Shown one piece after another: positions 18,660 to 27,570 of a DNA stretch of 64,000 nucleotides (position 1 is its first letter; every line of letters starts with the position of its first letter). The DNA lies in the NCBI RefSeq assembly GCF_900103325.1, contig NZ_FMXM01000002.1:62001-126000 (forward strand). Direction: 5' to 3'. The position numbers and the translations under genes are program-made. Origin of the DNA: Mesorhizobium qingshengii. Its GTDB lineage: Bacteria; Pseudomonadota; Alphaproteobacteria; Rhizobiales; Rhizobiaceae. Below the pieces are notes generated by a model, which was not told the origin of the DNA, made no database searches, and worked only from the letters and a program-made list of their open reading frames with translations.

Positions 18660-19040
18660 CTAATTGGGAATGCTCTTCAGGTATGCAATGACGTTCTGAA
18701 TGTCTTCAGGTTTTTTCAGTCCGGCGAACGCCATTTTCGTGCCTGGAACAATCGCCTTCGGCTCAACGAGATACTTGGCCAGCGTCTCCTCGTTCCAAAC
18801 CAGGCCTCCTGCTCCTGCTGTGGCCATCGCTTTCGAATAGTTGAATCCTGTAACGGTTCCCGCCGTGCGGCCGATCAGACCGCCGAGATGGGGGCCCACC
18901 TTGTTGGTCGTGCTGTCGGCCGCGTGGCAGACCGCGCATTTCTTGAAAACCGTCTTGCCTGCTTCAACGTCCTGCGCATTGGCCGCGGTCACACACGCAG
19001 TCAGAACGGAGACGGCAACGAAAACGCTTTCGCACTTCAC
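18660..19040 (-). CDS. cytC: Periplasmic class I cytochrome c of the arsenite-oxidase operon
   Basis: This 126-residue protein has a signal peptide (about 1-22, ending AANA), one haem site CAVCH at residues 35-39 and a distal Met ligand in PGTKMAFAG, with the C-terminal helix IQNVIAYLKSI of cytochrome c2/c552 types. It probably accepts electrons from the Rieske subunit of arsenite oxidase and passes them to the respiratory chain. The start is a GTG at 19040 with GGGAGAA upstream. A strong hairpin lies between it and aioA. Confidence 0.9.
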   Translation of the reverse strand: MKCESVFVAVSVLTACVTAANAQDVEAGKTVFKKCAVCHAADSTTNKVGPHLGGLIGRTAGTVTGFNYSKAMATAGAGGLVWNEETLAKYLVEPKAIVPGTKMAFAGLKKPEDIQNVIAYLKSIPN

Positions 19041-19082
19041 TCAATTTCTCCCTTTTGGAAAGTCGACGGGTCCAAGGAAATC

Positions 19083-19117
19083 CCGCCGCGGGCTTGCGAA
19101 CGCCAGGCCCGCGGCGG
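19083..19117 (-). terminator. GC-rich hairpin between aioA and cytC
   Basis: CCGCCGCGGGC and GCCCGCGGCGG form an 11-bp perfect stem around a 13-base loop. No T-run follows on the transcribed strand, so it is more likely an RNA-processing or partial-attenuation element that sets the aioBA to cytC ratio than a full terminator. Confidence 0.55.
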
Positions 19118-19132
19118 AGCGAGTGAAGAACT

Positions 19133-21670
19133 CTACGACGCCTGATATTCCAAAGACTTGAACGTCAAATGCTTCACACCTTCGGGCGCGTCCGAGATCT
19201 TTCGGATATCTGCCCAAGTCTGCTTGTAGTTTGGAATCACCAGTTCGTTGACGCCGTCGTTGATGACATTGCCCATCACCCCGGTCGGGAATCCGAACAG
19301 CATGAAGGTCTCGCCTTTCTTGGCCGTAGGCGTCGGATAGACCATAGCCTGGGTCGAGCCATCGTCGTTGAAGACCTCGACCAGATCACCGGCCTTGACC
19401 CCCAGTTCGGCCATGTCGTCCGGATTCACCTGGATGTAGGGGAACGGCATGCGGTCCATGACGAAGTCGTTGGCCTGATCGAGGAAGGCATTTTGCCAAA
19501 TGAGATTGGCCCGCCCGTTGTTGATCAGATATTTGAACTTCGCCTTCTGCGCGTCCTTGCCAGGCGCCTGGAAGCCGCGCCATGGAGCATCCATGAACTG
19601 GGCTTTGCCGCCCTCCCCGGAAAACACGCCATCCGCGTAAAGGCGCTTCGTGCCGACGATCTTGCCGTCCGTAAAGGCCGTGGCCGGTTCCTGGAAGCCG
19701 TTGTTGCCCATGGCTTTCAACCGCTCGTAGGTGACGTGCTTGCCGCCGCCAGCATTCTGATGATAGCCGTCCATGAAGGCGTCCTCTTCGGTCTTCCAGT
19801 CAAAGCCCTTGAACTGGTCGGCATACTTGGTGTCGCCCATGTCGCGGAGCACCTTCTCCAGGTGCTGGGCCAGTCCGGCTGCGATCAGGCAATCAGGCTT
19901 GGCGTTGCCAGGCGGGTCCATATAGCGCTCGACAAGCCTCATACGGCGCTCGCCGTTCATGGAAGTGAGGTTCATCTCGCCGGACTCCGCCGCCGGCAGC
20001 CAGACGTGGCTCGCCGCGCCAATCTTCGAGGGGATGATGTCGACGTCGACCGAGAACAGACCTCCGGCCTTGATCGCGGCTGTGATCGCCTTGACCATTC
20101 CATCGCGGTCACCATAGGGCACGGCATTCATCGCATCCTTCACGATGTCGGTGCGCTTCTTGTAGACCATGTTGAACTGATGGGCATTCAACGTGGTCTT
20201 GTAGTGGTCGCAGGCCCAGATGTGATGAACGCCGCCCTTGCCTTCGATCAGCAGCTTGTCGACATAAGCCGCTGGCCTTCCGACATGCGCGTCGGACGGA
20301 CGCACGTAACCTTCCTGGTGTCCGCCCAGGCGAACCACGCCGCCGCCTTCGCGTCCGATGTTGCCCGTCGCCAGCGCGATGTTCACGAGGGCGCCGTTGG
20401 TGCGGTAGTTGTCGTTGCCCCAGATCAGGCCCTTTTCGTAGCCGATCATGGTGCGCCGCCGCTTGCCGCCCTCCTTGGGCATGGCAATCCATTCGGCCGC
20501 CTTGACGATATCCTCCGCCTTCAGGCCGGTGATCTTGGCAGCCTCGTCGATCGAGAGTTTGCAGCCTTCCACCGCGCCCGAATAGTTCGTCAGGTGACCG
20601 GGTTTGCCGTCAGCCTCGCCGCGTGCCGGGTAGAGCGCTGGCCGTGGCTTGCCTTCCTGGACCGTGCTGTTCTTGATGAAGTCGTTGTCAGTCCATCCCT
20701 TGTCGGAGATGTAGGTGAAGAGTGCGTTGAAGAGCGCAAGGTCCGTTCCCGAATTGACAGCGAGATGGAGGACATTGTCCTTCCCGGCTTCCGCCTCGCA
20801 AGCGTTTACCGTGACCGTGCGACGAGGGTCGACGATGATGATCCTCGCCGCTGCGTGCGGCTCGTCGGGCATTTGCGCCTTCTTCTTGTCGAGCGTCGCA
20901 CCCCGCAGATTGGGTATCCAGTGATTGAGAAAATAGTTGGTCTGGGTCTCGAGCGGGTTGGTGCCAACAGCCATGATCGTATCGGCCAGTTCGGCATCCT
21001 CGTAGCAATTGTTCAGTTCACCGACCCCCATGTCGCGCGTGGCGTGAACTTCGGAGTTGTAGGCCGGCCGGTTGTGGATGCGGACATTCTTGACCTTCAT
21101 CGAGCCGAAATAGAGCTTTCCAGTGCCCCAGGTGTTCTCGTAGCCGCCGGCTGAGCCACCATGGTCGAACATGGAGACGAACAGCCCATCTTCGCCCTGA
21201 TCCTTGACCACGGCGGCTGTCACCCTTGCGACGAGGTCGAGCGCGTCGTCCCAGGAGGTCGGCTGCATCTGGCCATATCGCCAGACCATGGGCGAGGTCA
21301 GGCGCTGCTGCTGTGTTCCGCGCGTGGCGCTGAAGCGGTTTTCAGCCATGCGGGCGCCACGGATCGATCCCAGTCCGGAATTCACCTCGCATTCCTTGTC
21401 CGGCTTGATGACGATGTGGACGTCCTGGCCGTTCTGCTTGACCACATTGTACATGGCGGGCGCATACCAGGCGTCCGTCTCGGCGGCTTGCTGCTGAGAA
21501 AGATCGACCCCGAAAGCGTTGGAGGCGGCATCGGTGCCGCCCTGCTTGTTGGTCGGCCACGTGTAGGCGTGATAGCCGCAGCCGACGATGCAGTAGTGGC
21601 AAGTGACGTTGTGCTTCTTGGCGTCGGCCGGAACGATCGGCAGACGGTCGATGTGACGTTTGTAAGCCAT
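19133..21670 (-). CDS. aioA: Arsenite oxidase large (molybdopterin) subunit
   Basis: This enzyme oxidises As(III) to As(V) in the periplasm using a bis-molybdopterin centre and a [3Fe-4S] cluster. The 845-residue protein matches the family length. Cluster ligands C24, C27 and C31 lie in VTCHYCIVGC, with the non-ligating serine S98 in VNSGL. Residues equivalent to the arsenite-site His195, Glu203, Arg419 and His423 of the Alcaligenes enzyme are all present as H199 and E207 (HNRPAYNSE) and R447 and H451 (VRLGGHQEG). It has no signal peptide of its own and is expected to travel with the Tat-exported AioB. The ATG lies 14 bases after the aioB stop with a GGGAGGAT ribosome-binding site. Confidence 0.97.
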   Translation of the reverse strand: MAYKRHIDRLPIVPADAKKHNVTCHYCIVGCGYHAYTWPTNKQGGTDAASNAFGVDLSQQQAAETDAWYAPAMYNVVKQNGQDVHIVIKPDKECEVNSGLGSIRGARMAENRFSATRGTQQQRLTSPMVWRYGQMQPTSWDDALDLVARVTAAVVKDQGEDGLFVSMFDHGGSAGGYENTWGTGKLYFGSMKVKNVRIHNRPAYNSEVHATRDMGVGELNNCYEDAELADTIMAVGTNPLETQTNYFLNHWIPNLRGATLDKKKAQMPDEPHAAARIIIVDPRRTVTVNACEAEAGKDNVLHLAVNSGTDLALFNALFTYISDKGWTDNDFIKNSTVQEGKPRPALYPARGEADGKPGHLTNYSGAVEGCKLSIDEAAKITGLKAEDIVKAAEWIAMPKEGGKRRRTMIGYEKGLIWGNDNYRTNGALVNIALATGNIGREGGGVVRLGGHQEGYVRPSDAHVGRPAAYVDKLLIEGKGGVHHIWACDHYKTTLNAHQFNMVYKKRTDIVKDAMNAVPYGDRDGMVKAITAAIKAGGLFSVDVDIIPSKIGAASHVWLPAAESGEMNLTSMNGERRMRLVERYMDPPGNAKPDCLIAAGLAQHLEKVLRDMGDTKYADQFKGFDWKTEEDAFMDGYHQNAGGGKHVTYERLKAMGNNGFQEPATAFTDGKIVGTKRLYADGVFSGEGGKAQFMDAPWRGFQAPGKDAQKAKFKYLINNGRANLIWQNAFLDQANDFVMDRMPFPYIQVNPDDMAELGVKAGDLVEVFNDDGSTQAMVYPTPTAKKGETFMLFGFPTGVMGNVINDGVNELVIPNYKQTWADIRKISDAPEGVKHLTFKSLEYQAS

Positions 21671-21684
21671 GATCCGATCCTCCC

Positions 21685-22212
21685 TTAAAGTACGTTGCTC
21701 AGGCGGCCGTAGAGGAGTTCGTCGACTCCCTCGGCATAGATGTCGCCCTTGGCGTCGATGCGCAGCGCGTATTGGGGAAGGTTGGCCGTCGACTGGCCCC
21801 AGATCTGCTGCCCTCCGGCATCCGCGTCGAAGCGCGAATAGTGGCCAGGACAGTTGAAGGAGTGATCTTCGGCGTTGTAGTTGAGCGGGAATCCCTTATG
21901 TGGGCATACAGTCGAGAACCCGACGATGTCTCCTTCAGCACCGGCACCGCCTTCCACTTTGGTTCCAAGCTTGAGCAACACGCCGGGCGCGTTCTCGTCT
22001 GGATAGTTGACCTCCAGCGGTTCGTTGACCTTCAGGTCGGCAACGTTGGCCAACTTGTTCGAAGGGTATTCGACCAGGGCGAGACCCGGTGCGGCCTTGG
22101 CCTGAGATTGCGCCGGCAAGGCCACTGCCGTGGCCATCCCTGCGGCGGCAAATGCCCCTCCCCTCAGAAATTGACGGCGACCGACGTCGACCAGCTTGTT
22201 GCAGCGATCCAT
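21685..22212 (-). CDS. aioB: Arsenite oxidase small (Rieske [2Fe-2S]) subunit
   Basis: This 175-residue protein has a Tat signal (GRRQFLRGGAFAAAGM, residues 11-26) and Rieske ligands in TVCPHKGFPL (C103, H105) and FNCPGHYSRFD (C121, H124). It anchors and exports the heterodimer and relays electrons to the cytochrome. The start at 22212 is chosen over the in-frame ATG at 22269 because GGGAGGA precedes it and because the sigma-54 promoter lies between the two, with a predicted transcript start near 22242. Confidence 0.96.
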   Translation of the reverse strand: MDRCNKLVDVGRRQFLRGGAFAAAGMATAVALPAQSQAKAAPGLALVEYPSNKLANVADLKVNEPLEVNYPDENAPGVLLKLGTKVEGGAGAEGDIVGFSTVCPHKGFPLNYNAEDHSFNCPGHYSRFDADAGGQQIWGQSTANLPQYALRIDAKGDIYAEGVDELLYGRLSNVL

Positions 22213-22252
22213 GCATTCCTCCCATTGGCGAAGTCTTCTCCGCCAGGAGTGT

Positions 22253-22270
22253 AGCAACACCCATGCCAAA
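22253..22270 (-). promoter_or_regulatory. Sigma-54 (-24/-12) promoter of the aioBA operon
   Basis: On the minus strand the sequence reads TTTGGCATGGGTGTTGCT. This fits the -24 TGGCA and -12 TTGC elements with correct spacing. It lies about 40 bases upstream of the aioB ATG and downstream of aioR, which encodes the matching NtrC-type activator. Confidence 0.88.
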
Positions 22271-22367
22271 CGAGCGGGTCGCTCATTTCATTAGGGAAAG
22301 TGCATTGAATCATCCGGCTGGCCGGTCGCGACGTTCGGAATTCCGAACATGTTGCAGCGCCGAAGGT

Positions 22368-23711
22368 TCAGCTTCCCGAACGTGGCCCTTCTACAAGGCC
22401 AAAGCGGGTCATCTTTTCCCAAAGCGTCGTCCTGGATATGGCAAGAAGGCCGGCCGCCTTGGCGATCTGTCCGCCAGTCTCTTCGAGGGCGCGCTCGATC
22501 TGGCGGCGCTCGGCGGCGTCGCGGACATCGGCGAGCGGCGCGAACGCAGCGCTTCCGACTTTCGAGGCGCGCTCGGGAAACAGGTCGCCGGGCATGATCC
22601 ATTCGCTGGTCGAGAGGGCGACGGCGCGTTCGACGCGATTTCTGAGCTCCCTGACATTGCCTGGCCAGGGATGCGCAAGGGCGGCCTCCTCTGCCAGCGC
22701 GCTGAAGCCACGGATGCGTGCATCGGAGCGGCTGACGGCGTTTTCGAGGAACCTGTCGAGGAGCCAGGCAATGTCTTCGGGCCGCTCCCGCAGCGGCGGA
22801 ATTGTCACCGGCAGCACCGCCAGCCGGAAGTAGAGGTCTTCGCGAAACCCGGAGGGCCCGCCGCGCTGGCCAAGGTCACGATGGGTTGCGGAAACGACGC
22901 GAGCGTGGAACGTGCAGGCCGTTTCACCACCGACGCGATTGAAACTGCCGTCCTCGACAAGCCTGAGAAACTTCGCCTGCAGCGGCAGCGGCATATCGCC
23001 GATCTCGTCAAGGAACAGCGTGCCTTTGCCGGCCCGCTCCGCATAGCCAAGGTGACGTTGCTGAGCGCCGGTAAATGCTCCCTTTTCATGGCCGAATATC
23101 TCGCTTTCGAGCAGGTCGGCGGGGATTGCCGCGCAGTTGACGGCGACGAATGGCTCTTTGCTCCTTGCCGAGATTTCGTGCAGCAACCTGGCCGCCACCT
23201 CCTTGCCCGATCCGGTTTCTCCTGTAATCAGCACCGGCAGGTCATGTCGCGCATAACGGTACAGCAGGTCTTCCACGGACTGGATGGCGCGCGATTCGCC
23301 GAGAAAATGACCTTTCAGCCGAGGCTTCGCGGTGCTCGTCCTGCGCCCCGCTGCGATGCGCCGCAGGAACTCGTCCATGGCAAAGGGCTTGGTCATGAAA
23401 TCGACCGCACCCGACCGCATCAGACGAACCGCCTGGTCTATCTCCCCGTAGCCGGTGACAAACATGAAAGGCGGCGAGTTCGGCTGGTTGGCAAGCTCGT
23501 TGAACACGACTTCGCCAGATATGTCCGGGAGACGGACGTCGCAGATCACCAGATCAAGGGAATCGACAAGCCCGCCAATGCCGGAGACCGCGTCCCGGCC
23601 TGACCTCCACCAAATCACGCGCCAGCCCTCGAGTTCGAGGCGTTGAACGATGGACCCGCCCATCACCGGATCATCTTCAACGAGGCCTATTCGTGCGGGA
23701 TCAGGCTGCAT
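22368..23711 (-). CDS. aioR: NtrC-family sigma-54-dependent response regulator of arsenite oxidase
   Basis: The 447-residue protein has a receiver domain (1 to about 120) with phospho-acceptor D58 in LVICDVRLPD, an AAA+ domain (about 137-370) with Walker A GETGSGKE and the sigma-54 contact loop GAFTGA at 211-216, and a C-terminal Fis-type helix-turn-helix (AKAAGLLAISRTTLWEKMTR). It is predicted to activate the sigma-54 promoter just downstream of its own gene after phosphorylation by AioS. It overlaps the aioS end by 11 bases. Confidence 0.93.
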   Translation of the reverse strand: MQPDPARIGLVEDDPVMGGSIVQRLELEGWRVIWWRSGRDAVSGIGGLVDSLDLVICDVRLPDISGEVVFNELANQPNSPPFMFVTGYGEIDQAVRLMRSGAVDFMTKPFAMDEFLRRIAAGRRTSTAKPRLKGHFLGESRAIQSVEDLLYRYARHDLPVLITGETGSGKEVAARLLHEISARSKEPFVAVNCAAIPADLLESEIFGHEKGAFTGAQQRHLGYAERAGKGTLFLDEIGDMPLPLQAKFLRLVEDGSFNRVGGETACTFHARVVSATHRDLGQRGGPSGFREDLYFRLAVLPVTIPPLRERPEDIAWLLDRFLENAVSRSDARIRGFSALAEEAALAHPWPGNVRELRNRVERAVALSTSEWIMPGDLFPERASKVGSAAFAPLADVRDAAERRQIERALEETGGQIAKAAGLLAISRTTLWEKMTRFGLVEGPRSGS

Positions 23712-25158
23712 AGGCTTTGGTACTCTCCCTTTCGAATGGGATGGTCAGCGTCACCGTCGTCCCTCCGTCTCTTTTGGCGGCGATGGCGACACTTCCGCCA
23801 AGATCGTCAACGACGCGGCGGACCATCCAGAGGCCCAGGCCTCGCCCGGCCCGCACAGCGGGACCCGGATCGCTGTCGACGAGAATTCCGGCAATGTCGG
23901 CCGGGATACCGGGACCCTGGTCGCCGATTTCGATCTTCAGATGGTTGCCCGAGCCGTCCGCTTTCAGCGAGATCGATCCTCCGTCTGGCGTGATCGTGCT
24001 TGCATTCAAAAGAAGATTCAGCACGGCTTGGCGCACTGGCCCTCCCCTTATCGGCAATTCCCGCAATTCGTTCCATACGATATGCCAGTCCAACCGCTGC
24101 CGCTTTCGGCGCAATTCGGGTTTCAGCAGGAGACGGACATCGTTGAGATCATCCGCCGACAGCGGACGTTGCGATCGTTCCGGACGATAGGTAGCAAGCG
24201 CGGCCTCGACGACGTCGCGAATGCCAGCGAGGCCGCGCTCGATCAGGCTGATCGACGTATCGCGGACACCAGGGGTTTCGCCGTGCGTCTTCAGCGTATC
24301 CAGGGCATTGAAAAGGCCGCCCAAGGGGTTGTTGATTTCGTGGGCCATTCCCGATGCCAGCCGACCCAGGCTGGACAGCTTTTCTTCCTCGGCCAGTTGC
24401 ATGGCAAAATTCGCGCGCTCACGCTCGGCATGGACGAGGGTGTTGTAGCCGCGGAAAAGCCCCGCCACCTCCGAGTCTCCTGCTGGAATTTCGCCCGGTG
24501 AAATTGGCTCGGCCGCTCCATGCGCGGCGGATCGCATGTGGTTCTCGAGGACGCGCATCGGTGCGATCATCTGCCGGACGATGAGAAAGCCGCCGAGCGA
24601 AAAAAGCACGGCCAGCAAACCATTGGTGACCAGCAGAGTGAACAAGATTTCACGACGCTCGGCGAACAGGCGCGAGACGTCGAAAGTGGCGTGGATGGTC
24701 CCGACAGGCTGTCCCTGATAGATGAGATCGCGCTTGGCGAAGCCGGTCAGCGCGGATTCGTCGATCGTCACGACACCAGGACCATAGCGGCTCAGATAAC
24801 TGTCCGGCAGTTGCGAGAACGTCGCCATTCGGGTGGGGTCCGTCGCTGCCAGGATTCGACCATCCGACCCAGTCACGACCGTTTCGACCGGAGACAGAGC
24901 CGCATAAGACGACTTGGACCTGTCGAGTGCGTCGAACACCTCCCAGACGTCTCCTCTCAGGACCGATGGGATGACAGCGGACGAGAGGCCGTCGAGGTAT
25001 GTTTCAGCAAGGCCGTTCAGGTACCCCTCTTGCGTGCGCGAGAGGCGGTCCAGAACGTGTTCCGAAATCACCGCGCTGATCACAACCATCAGCAACGCAA
25101 CGATTGCCGGCACGCGATAGGTGACCGGGACCGACCTGAGGCGGCGGATCATGGTCAT
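23701..25158 (-). CDS. aioS: Membrane sensor histidine kinase of arsenite oxidase
   Basis: This 485-residue protein has transmembrane segments at about 17-33 and 171-194 enclosing a periplasmic sensor domain, a HAMP-like linker, and an HisKA region with the phospho-acceptor H273 in SGMAHEINNPLGG. A HATPase domain follows with NLLLNAS, GDQGPGIP and GRGLGLWMV. The start at 25158 forms an ATGA overlap with aioX; longer in-frame starts would lie inside aioX. In Agrobacterium the homologous kinase receives the As(III) signal from AioX, and the same gene order here supports that circuit. Confidence 0.92.
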   Translation of the reverse strand: MTMIRRLRSVPVTYRVPAIVALLMVVISAVISEHVLDRLSRTQEGYLNGLAETYLDGLSSAVIPSVLRGDVWEVFDALDRSKSSYAALSPVETVVTGSDGRILAATDPTRMATFSQLPDSYLSRYGPGVVTIDESALTGFAKRDLIYQGQPVGTIHATFDVSRLFAERREILFTLLVTNGLLAVLFSLGGFLIVRQMIAPMRVLENHMRSAAHGAAEPISPGEIPAGDSEVAGLFRGYNTLVHAERERANFAMQLAEEEKLSSLGRLASGMAHEINNPLGGLFNALDTLKTHGETPGVRDTSISLIERGLAGIRDVVEAALATYRPERSQRPLSADDLNDVRLLLKPELRRKRQRLDWHIVWNELRELPIRGGPVRQAVLNLLLNASTITPDGGSISLKADGSGNHLKIEIGDQGPGIPADIAGILVDSDPGPAVRAGRGLGLWMVRRVVDDLGGSVAIAAKRDGGTTVTLTIPFERESTKAYAA

Positions 25159-26054
25159 CCGAATTGCCTCACGATTTCGACCTCGGCCGCAATCGTATCG
25201 AAGAGCGATGGGGCGGTCGCCAAAAAGCCGTCCAGCCGAAGGAGGTCGAGGACTTTCTTGCCTTCGGTATCGTCTTTCATGGAAACAAGGGCCTGCTGCA
25301 GGGCCTTGACCCGGACATCGCTTGCAAGGGATTTTGGCGATGCCACCGGCGGAAAGCCGAGCCATTCCGATTGCCGGACAATTCTGGTTTGCCTGATCAG
25401 GTCAGGCTCCGTTTGGCGCATCACTTCGTAGACGTAGCCATCGACGCTGCCCGATTGTGCCAGGCCAGCTGCCACCGCGCGAACGACGTTGCGGTGCCCG
25501 TAAGTGAAAAAGTTCCGCGAAAAGAATGCCTCGGGCAAGAGCTTGTTCTTCGCGAGAAGCGTCCGGGTGACCAGGAAGCCCGAGTTCGAATCCGGGTCCG
25601 AGAATGCATGGACATCGCCCTTAAGCCCGGTCCAGTCTTCGACGACGCAGTCGGCAGACGCGATCAGGTAGGATTGGTATAGCGGTCTGCCGAGCCAGAC
25701 TGGCGTTGCGACCAGATCGAGATTGGCTTTGAATTGGACGTAGGGATAGCCGCAAATCCAGGCTGAATGGATCTCGCCCGACACGAGCAGCGCGGTGATC
25801 TCCTGGTAGGTCCGACGTGTCACCAGTTCGACAGGGCCGCCGAGTTTGGACGACAGGAACGTTTGCAAATGGCCGAGAAGTTCGAGGTCGTTCGAGAGGA
25901 AGACCGGTGTCAGGCCAAACTTGAACGCAACGTCCTCTGCCGAAGCGTTCGTATGGAAAGCGAGCGAGGCTGCTCCCGCTAGCGCCCCCTTCAAAAGGGC
26001 GCGCCGGCTCGGTGGATTGCCTTGCCGCACGCACTGCCGCGCAAGACCGGTCAA
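25155..26054 (-). CDS. aioX: Periplasmic arsenite-sensing binding protein
   Basis: This 299-residue PhnD-like periplasmic binding protein has a Tat-like leader (SRRALLKGALAGAASLAF, residues 16-33). Cys101 in AWICGYPYVQF corresponds in position and context to the cysteine needed for As(III) sensing in Agrobacterium AioX (Cys106); a further cysteine lies in IASADCVVEDW. The start is a TTG at 26054 with GGAGG five bases upstream. It is first in the coupled aioX-aioS-aioR operon. The PhnD-like fold alone could suggest phosphonate binding, but the neighbours settle the role. Confidence 0.9.
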   Translation of the reverse strand: MTGLARQCVRQGNPPSRRALLKGALAGAASLAFHTNASAEDVAFKFGLTPVFLSNDLELLGHLQTFLSSKLGGPVELVTRRTYQEITALLVSGEIHSAWICGYPYVQFKANLDLVATPVWLGRPLYQSYLIASADCVVEDWTGLKGDVHAFSDPDSNSGFLVTRTLLAKNKLLPEAFFSRNFFTYGHRNVVRAVAAGLAQSGSVDGYVYEVMRQTEPDLIRQTRIVRQSEWLGFPPVASPKSLASDVRVKALQQALVSMKDDTEGKKVLDLLRLDGFLATAPSLFDTIAAEVEIVRQFG

Positions 26055-26256
26055 TTATTCCTCCCAATAGCGGCCATTCAGTCGCCAGCACGATCTTAAT
26101 CGATAAACGACAGCGTGGCGACAGTTGGGCGCGCCTCGGTCCCTGTGCCTCATATCAGCCATCCGCGATGGTCCCTCACGCAGTCCCGGTCCGGCTGCAC
26201 CTGCGGGTTGTCCCGAAGCACGGCCGGAACCCTGCTGACCGGACAGACGCGGCAGT

Positions 26257-26270
26257 TTGACCTAAATCAT
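26257..26270 (+). promoter_or_regulatory. FixK/FNR-like anaerobox
   Basis: TTGACCTAAATCAT departs from TTGAT-N4-ATCAA at the fifth and last positions. Its centre at 26263.5 predicts a rightward start near 26305, 16 bases before the ATG at 26321. The geometry is right, but the match is weaker than the other boxes. Confidence 0.6.
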
Positions 26271-26320
26271 TGCGAATGCAGCTGCCGAGGTGTGAAATTA
26301 GATGATGGGAGGTAGTATCG

Positions 26321-26782
26321 ATGCTGATCCGCACGCTATCTGCATTGGAATGCACGAAATTGCTGGCGTCCAATCGTATCGGCCACTTGGCCTGCGCCAG
26401 GGACGGACAACCCTACGTCGTGTGCTTCAACTACGCCTACGCCGACTATCACCTCTATGCGTTCTCCTTGCCTGGGAAGAAGATCGACTGGATGCGGACC
26501 AATCCCCTGGTGTGCGTCCAGATCGACGAACACAGCCAGGGGCGCGGATGGAGAAGCGTTGTTGTCGACGGCCGCTTTGAAGAACTGCCTGACCGGGTCG
26601 GCCACAAGCTTCAGCGCGATCACGCGTGGTCAGTGTTGAGCAAGCATGCGGACTGGTGGGAGCCTGGCGCCCTCAAGCCTGTCATACCTCCCGTGTCAGA
26701 TAGCATACCGCACGTTTTCTTCCGGATCCTCATCGAGCAGGTGTCTGGCCGGGAAGCGAGTGACCGGGAAGCAAGTGCGTAG
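26321..26782 (+). CDS. Pyridoxamine 5'-phosphate oxidase-like flavin-binding protein
   Basis: This 153-residue protein of the split-barrel FMN-binding fold (NimA/PPOX-like) shows NRIGHLACARDGQPYVVCFN in strands 1-3, YHLYAFSLPGKKIDWMRTNP in the flavin site and WRSVVVDGRFEELPD. Members reduce or bind flavin and serve in redox stress. It faces away from aioX and is preceded by an anaerobox-like site, so it probably belongs to the low-oxygen regulon rather than the arsenite system. Confidence 0.8.
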   Translation: MLIRTLSALECTKLLASNRIGHLACARDGQPYVVCFNYAYADYHLYAFSLPGKKIDWMRTNPLVCVQIDEHSQGRGWRSVVVDGRFEELPDRVGHKLQRDHAWSVLSKHADWWEPGALKPVIPPVSDSIPHVFFRILIEQVSGREASDREASA

Positions 26783-26942
26783 GCTGTTTCCACCGCTTGA
26801 AGCATGTGCCGAACCGCAAATGTAGATTGCGCCGGCGCGATCGTTTCGGCCGGCCCATTTGCCGTGCGTCCCCACCGAGGCGCAGAACACCCTGCCCCGG
26901 CCATCACGGGACGCAACCTTTGCGGTCAACAGAATCCGCCGC

Positions 26943-27245
26943 CTACCGCCTCAACGCGTAAATGTTTTCCATGTTTTCGCCACCGATGGGCAGCGCCATG
27001 TCGTCGTCCAGCAGACGGGTAATGCGGGCAAATCCAGTAAAAGCCTTCCTCGCTTCCTCGGCCGACATCTTGCCGGACAGCGCAGCGGAGCAGCAATTCA
27101 AGGCGCACTGGTAAACCGGTCCGCGCCGCCCTGTTGGCCACTTACGCAGGAACACCATCGCTTCGGCAACGCTGTCGACTTCCTGAACTGGGTATCCCAC
27201 CCCGGGCGCAAGGCGCACGGGCGTGAAGAAATGCAAGCGGTCCAT
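26943..27245 (-). CDS. DUF982 family protein
   Basis: This 100-residue protein has the DUF982 pattern: PVRLAPGVGYPVQEVDSVAE, then FLRKWPTGRRGPVYQCALNC and AEEARKAFTGFA. The family is expanded in rhizobia and has no known function. ATG 27245 is preceded by GGAGGAAACTT, a strong ribosome-binding site. It stands alone between the stress gene and the transporter. Confidence 0.85.
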   Translation of the reverse strand: MDRLHFFTPVRLAPGVGYPVQEVDSVAEAMVFLRKWPTGRRGPVYQCALNCCSAALSGKMSAEEARKAFTGFARITRLLDDDMALPIGGENMENIYALRR

Positions 27246-27570
27246 AAGTTTCCTCCTGGTCGATCGCCTCCGCTCGATCGAACCCCACTAAACTCCCAGA
27301 TGGGCATTTGGTTCCAGAAAAAAATGAAGTTCCGCATAAAAAAGATGGGGTGGCAAGAAATGGGCAGCCTTCGGCCCTTGTTTCGGCGGAATTCGAATCG
27401 CCGTTGCAGGCATGCCAGCAGCAACTTACCCCTGCCGATAAGCGCGGTTCTCATTGAATATCTTTAAGGCCAAAGCCGGCAAATGGGTTGGTTGCCGGTT
27501 CCCCTGCGTCAGGCTTAACCTGCGCGGCCACCACGCGGAAGCGCGTGGCCATCAAGGGGAGGACATCGCA
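27246..27570. other. Intergenic stretch, no gene recognised
   Basis: This is the divergent promoter region between the DUF982 gene and the NCS1 transporter. It contains an A-rich segment around 27319-27350. In-frame codons upstream of the transporter GTG exist but show no conserved character. It also marks the border between the accessory region on the left and core genes on the right. Confidence 0.5.

Noticed and set aside
19169..21154. A 661-codon open frame on the plus strand
   Set aside because: It is antisense to aioA, whose motifs and length are complete; long antisense frames are expected in GC-rich DNA.
26696..26929. Leftward frame with GAIYICGSAHASSGG, resembling the C-terminal NADP-binding tail of flavodoxin/ferredoxin reductases
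   Set aside because: Only one short motif matches, the surrounding residues do not fit, and the frame overlaps the flavin-binding protein gene; too little to call a pseudogene.
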